This document shows positions 12,545 to 13,216 of a stretch of DNA of 13,216 nucleotides, one piece after another. Position 1 is the first letter of the stretch. Each line of letters begins with the position of its first letter. The stretch lies in assembly GCA_035317605.1 (NCBI GenBank), contig DATHGT010000127.1, positions 1 to 13,216 of the forward strand. The letters are read 5' to 3'. The translations under genes and the position numbers were made by a program. This DNA comes from DATHGT01 sp035317605. GTDB lineage: Bacteria > Methylomirabilota > Methylomirabilia > Rokubacteriales > CSP1-6. The notes below the pieces were generated by a model, which saw only the letters and a list, made by a program, of their open reading frames with translations, searched no databases and was not told the DNA's origin.

Positions 12545-13216
12545 ATGACCTGGCTGATCGCGGTGATCGTGGCTCTCGGAGCGCTGCAAGCGGGCGCGGC
12601 GGAAGCGCAAGACTTCTACAACGGCAAGACCGTCCGGATCGTGGTCGGGTTCACGGCGGGCGGCGGGTTCGACGCCTATTCCCGCGCGATCGCCCGCCAC
12701 ATGGTCAGACACATCCCCGGGCATCCGACCATCATCGTCGAGAACATGCCGGGGGCGGGGAGCCTGATCTCCGCGAACTACCTCTACAAGATCGCCAAGC
12801 CCGACGGGCTCACGATCGGCCACTTCATCGGCGGGCTGTTCCTCAGCCAGGTGATCGGCCAGAAGGGCGTGGAGTTCGACGCGCGCAAGTTCGAGTTCAT
12901 CGGCGCGCCGACCTACGAGCATCCCGTGTGCGCGCTCACCAAGGCGAGTGGGATCACCAGCCTCGACAAATGGTTCGCGGCGCCGGCGCCCGTGAAGATC
13001 GGCGGGGTCGCGCCGGGATCGTCGAATCCCGACAACATCGTGAGGGCGATCAAGGCGGCCATCGGCCTGCCCATTCAGCTCGTGACCGGCTACAAGGGCA
13101 CGGCGGAGATCCGGCTGGCCTCCGAGGGCGGCGAGCTGGCGGGCTCGTGCTGGGGCTGGGGCTCGGTGCGCGCGACGTGGCGCAAGGGCATCGAGTCGGG
13201 CGAGGTGCAGATCGTG
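12545..13216 (+). CDS. TTT-family (Bug-type) tricarboxylate-transport-like solute-binding protein, 3' truncated by window
   Basis: The first 224 codons are present and no stop occurs before the window end; the family usually has about 320-350 residues. A signal peptide is clear: MTWLIAVIVALGALQAGAAEA with cleavage probably after AEA, then QDFYNGKTVRIVVGF. The family's glycine-rich ligand loop follows as FTAGGGFDAYSRAIARHM, then HIPGHPTIIVENMPGAGSLI and YKIAKPDGLTIG, all hallmarks of periplasmic receptors of tripartite tricarboxylate transporters. KIGGVAPGSSNPDN matches the second ligand loop region. Ligands are usually carboxylates or aromatic acids; this one cannot be assigned. The ATG at 12545 has AAGGAG 6 nt upstream; an in-frame GTG directly before it (12542) is less likely. 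TctA/TctB membrane partners are not in the window and could lie downstream. Confidence 0.92.
   Translation, partial: MTWLIAVIVALGALQAGAAEAQDFYNGKTVRIVVGFTAGGGFDAYSRAIARHMVRHIPGHPTIIVENMPGAGSLISANYLYKIAKPDGLTIGHFIGGLFLSQVIGQKGVEFDARKFEFIGAPTYEHPVCALTKASGITSLDKWFAAPAPVKIGGVAPGSSNPDNIVRAIKAAIGLPIQLVTGYKGTAEIRLASEGGELAGSCWGWGSVRATWRKGIESGEVQIV

Noticed and set aside
1..13216. Mobile elements, CRISPR arrays, tRNA/rRNA genes or phage genes
   Set aside because: I found no regularly spaced repeats, no transposase or integrase motifs and no cloverleaf-like sequence.

Overview
The window is GC-rich bacterial DNA, roughly two-thirds G+C or more by eye, with strong GC3 bias that produces long spurious antisense reading frames. 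It holds metabolic genes and no rRNA, tRNA, CRISPR array, transposase or phage gene that I can see. Solitary ABC- and TTT-type solute receptors, a CoxL-type molybdenum hydroxylase, a CoxG-like protein, an LLM flavin oxidoreductase and several cyclic-amide hydrolases are a mix I associate with uncultivated soil lineages such as Candidatus Rokubacteria/Methylomirabilota. High-GC Proteobacteria are also possible. The lineage is inference from gene content only.

Layout. (1) 2-1036 (+) is the C-terminal part of a hydantoinase B/oxoprolinase-type subunit. It overlaps tail to tail with an MFS transporter (934-2172, -). (2) The MFS gene diverges from an ArsR-like winged-helix regulator (2257-2985, +); an inverted repeat in the 84-bp gap is a good operator candidate. 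(3) 3053-4063 (+) encodes a secreted ABC-type solute receptor. It is followed closely by a molybdopterin-binding hydroxylase subunit (4081-6474, +) and a ring-opening amidohydrolase of the cyanuric acid hydrolase/barbiturase family (6499-7602, +). (4) A YtcJ-like amidohydrolase (7636-9243, -) converges on that block, with a GC-rich hairpin at the junction. (5) The amidohydrolase diverges from a tightly coupled operon: CoxG-like SRPBCC protein, LLM flavin oxidoreductase and tandem hotdog thioesterase (9304-11701, +). A nested palindrome lies in the 60-bp divergent gap. (6) Two small membrane-protein genes form a minus-strand pair (11801-12371). (7) An AT-richer 173-bp intergenic region with promoters and a dyad precedes a TTT/Bug-type solute receptor (from 12545, +) that runs off the window.

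How the genes may work together. The most coherent reading is uptake and breakdown of nitrogen heterocycles or cyclic amides: receptors capture the compound, the Mo hydroxylase oxidises the ring, and the Ser-Lys ring-opening hydrolase cleaves the cyclic imide. This parallels the oxidative pyrimidine route (uracil dehydrogenase, then barbiturase). Hydantoinase B and the YtcJ-like enzyme add further C-N hydrolase capacity. The CoxG/LLM/thioesterase operon may serve the same or a separate oxidative pathway. Substrates cannot be read from the sequence. Several genes lack a Shine-Dalgarno sequence but have a TAnnnT hexamer 6-8 nt before the ATG, which suggests leaderless transcription.
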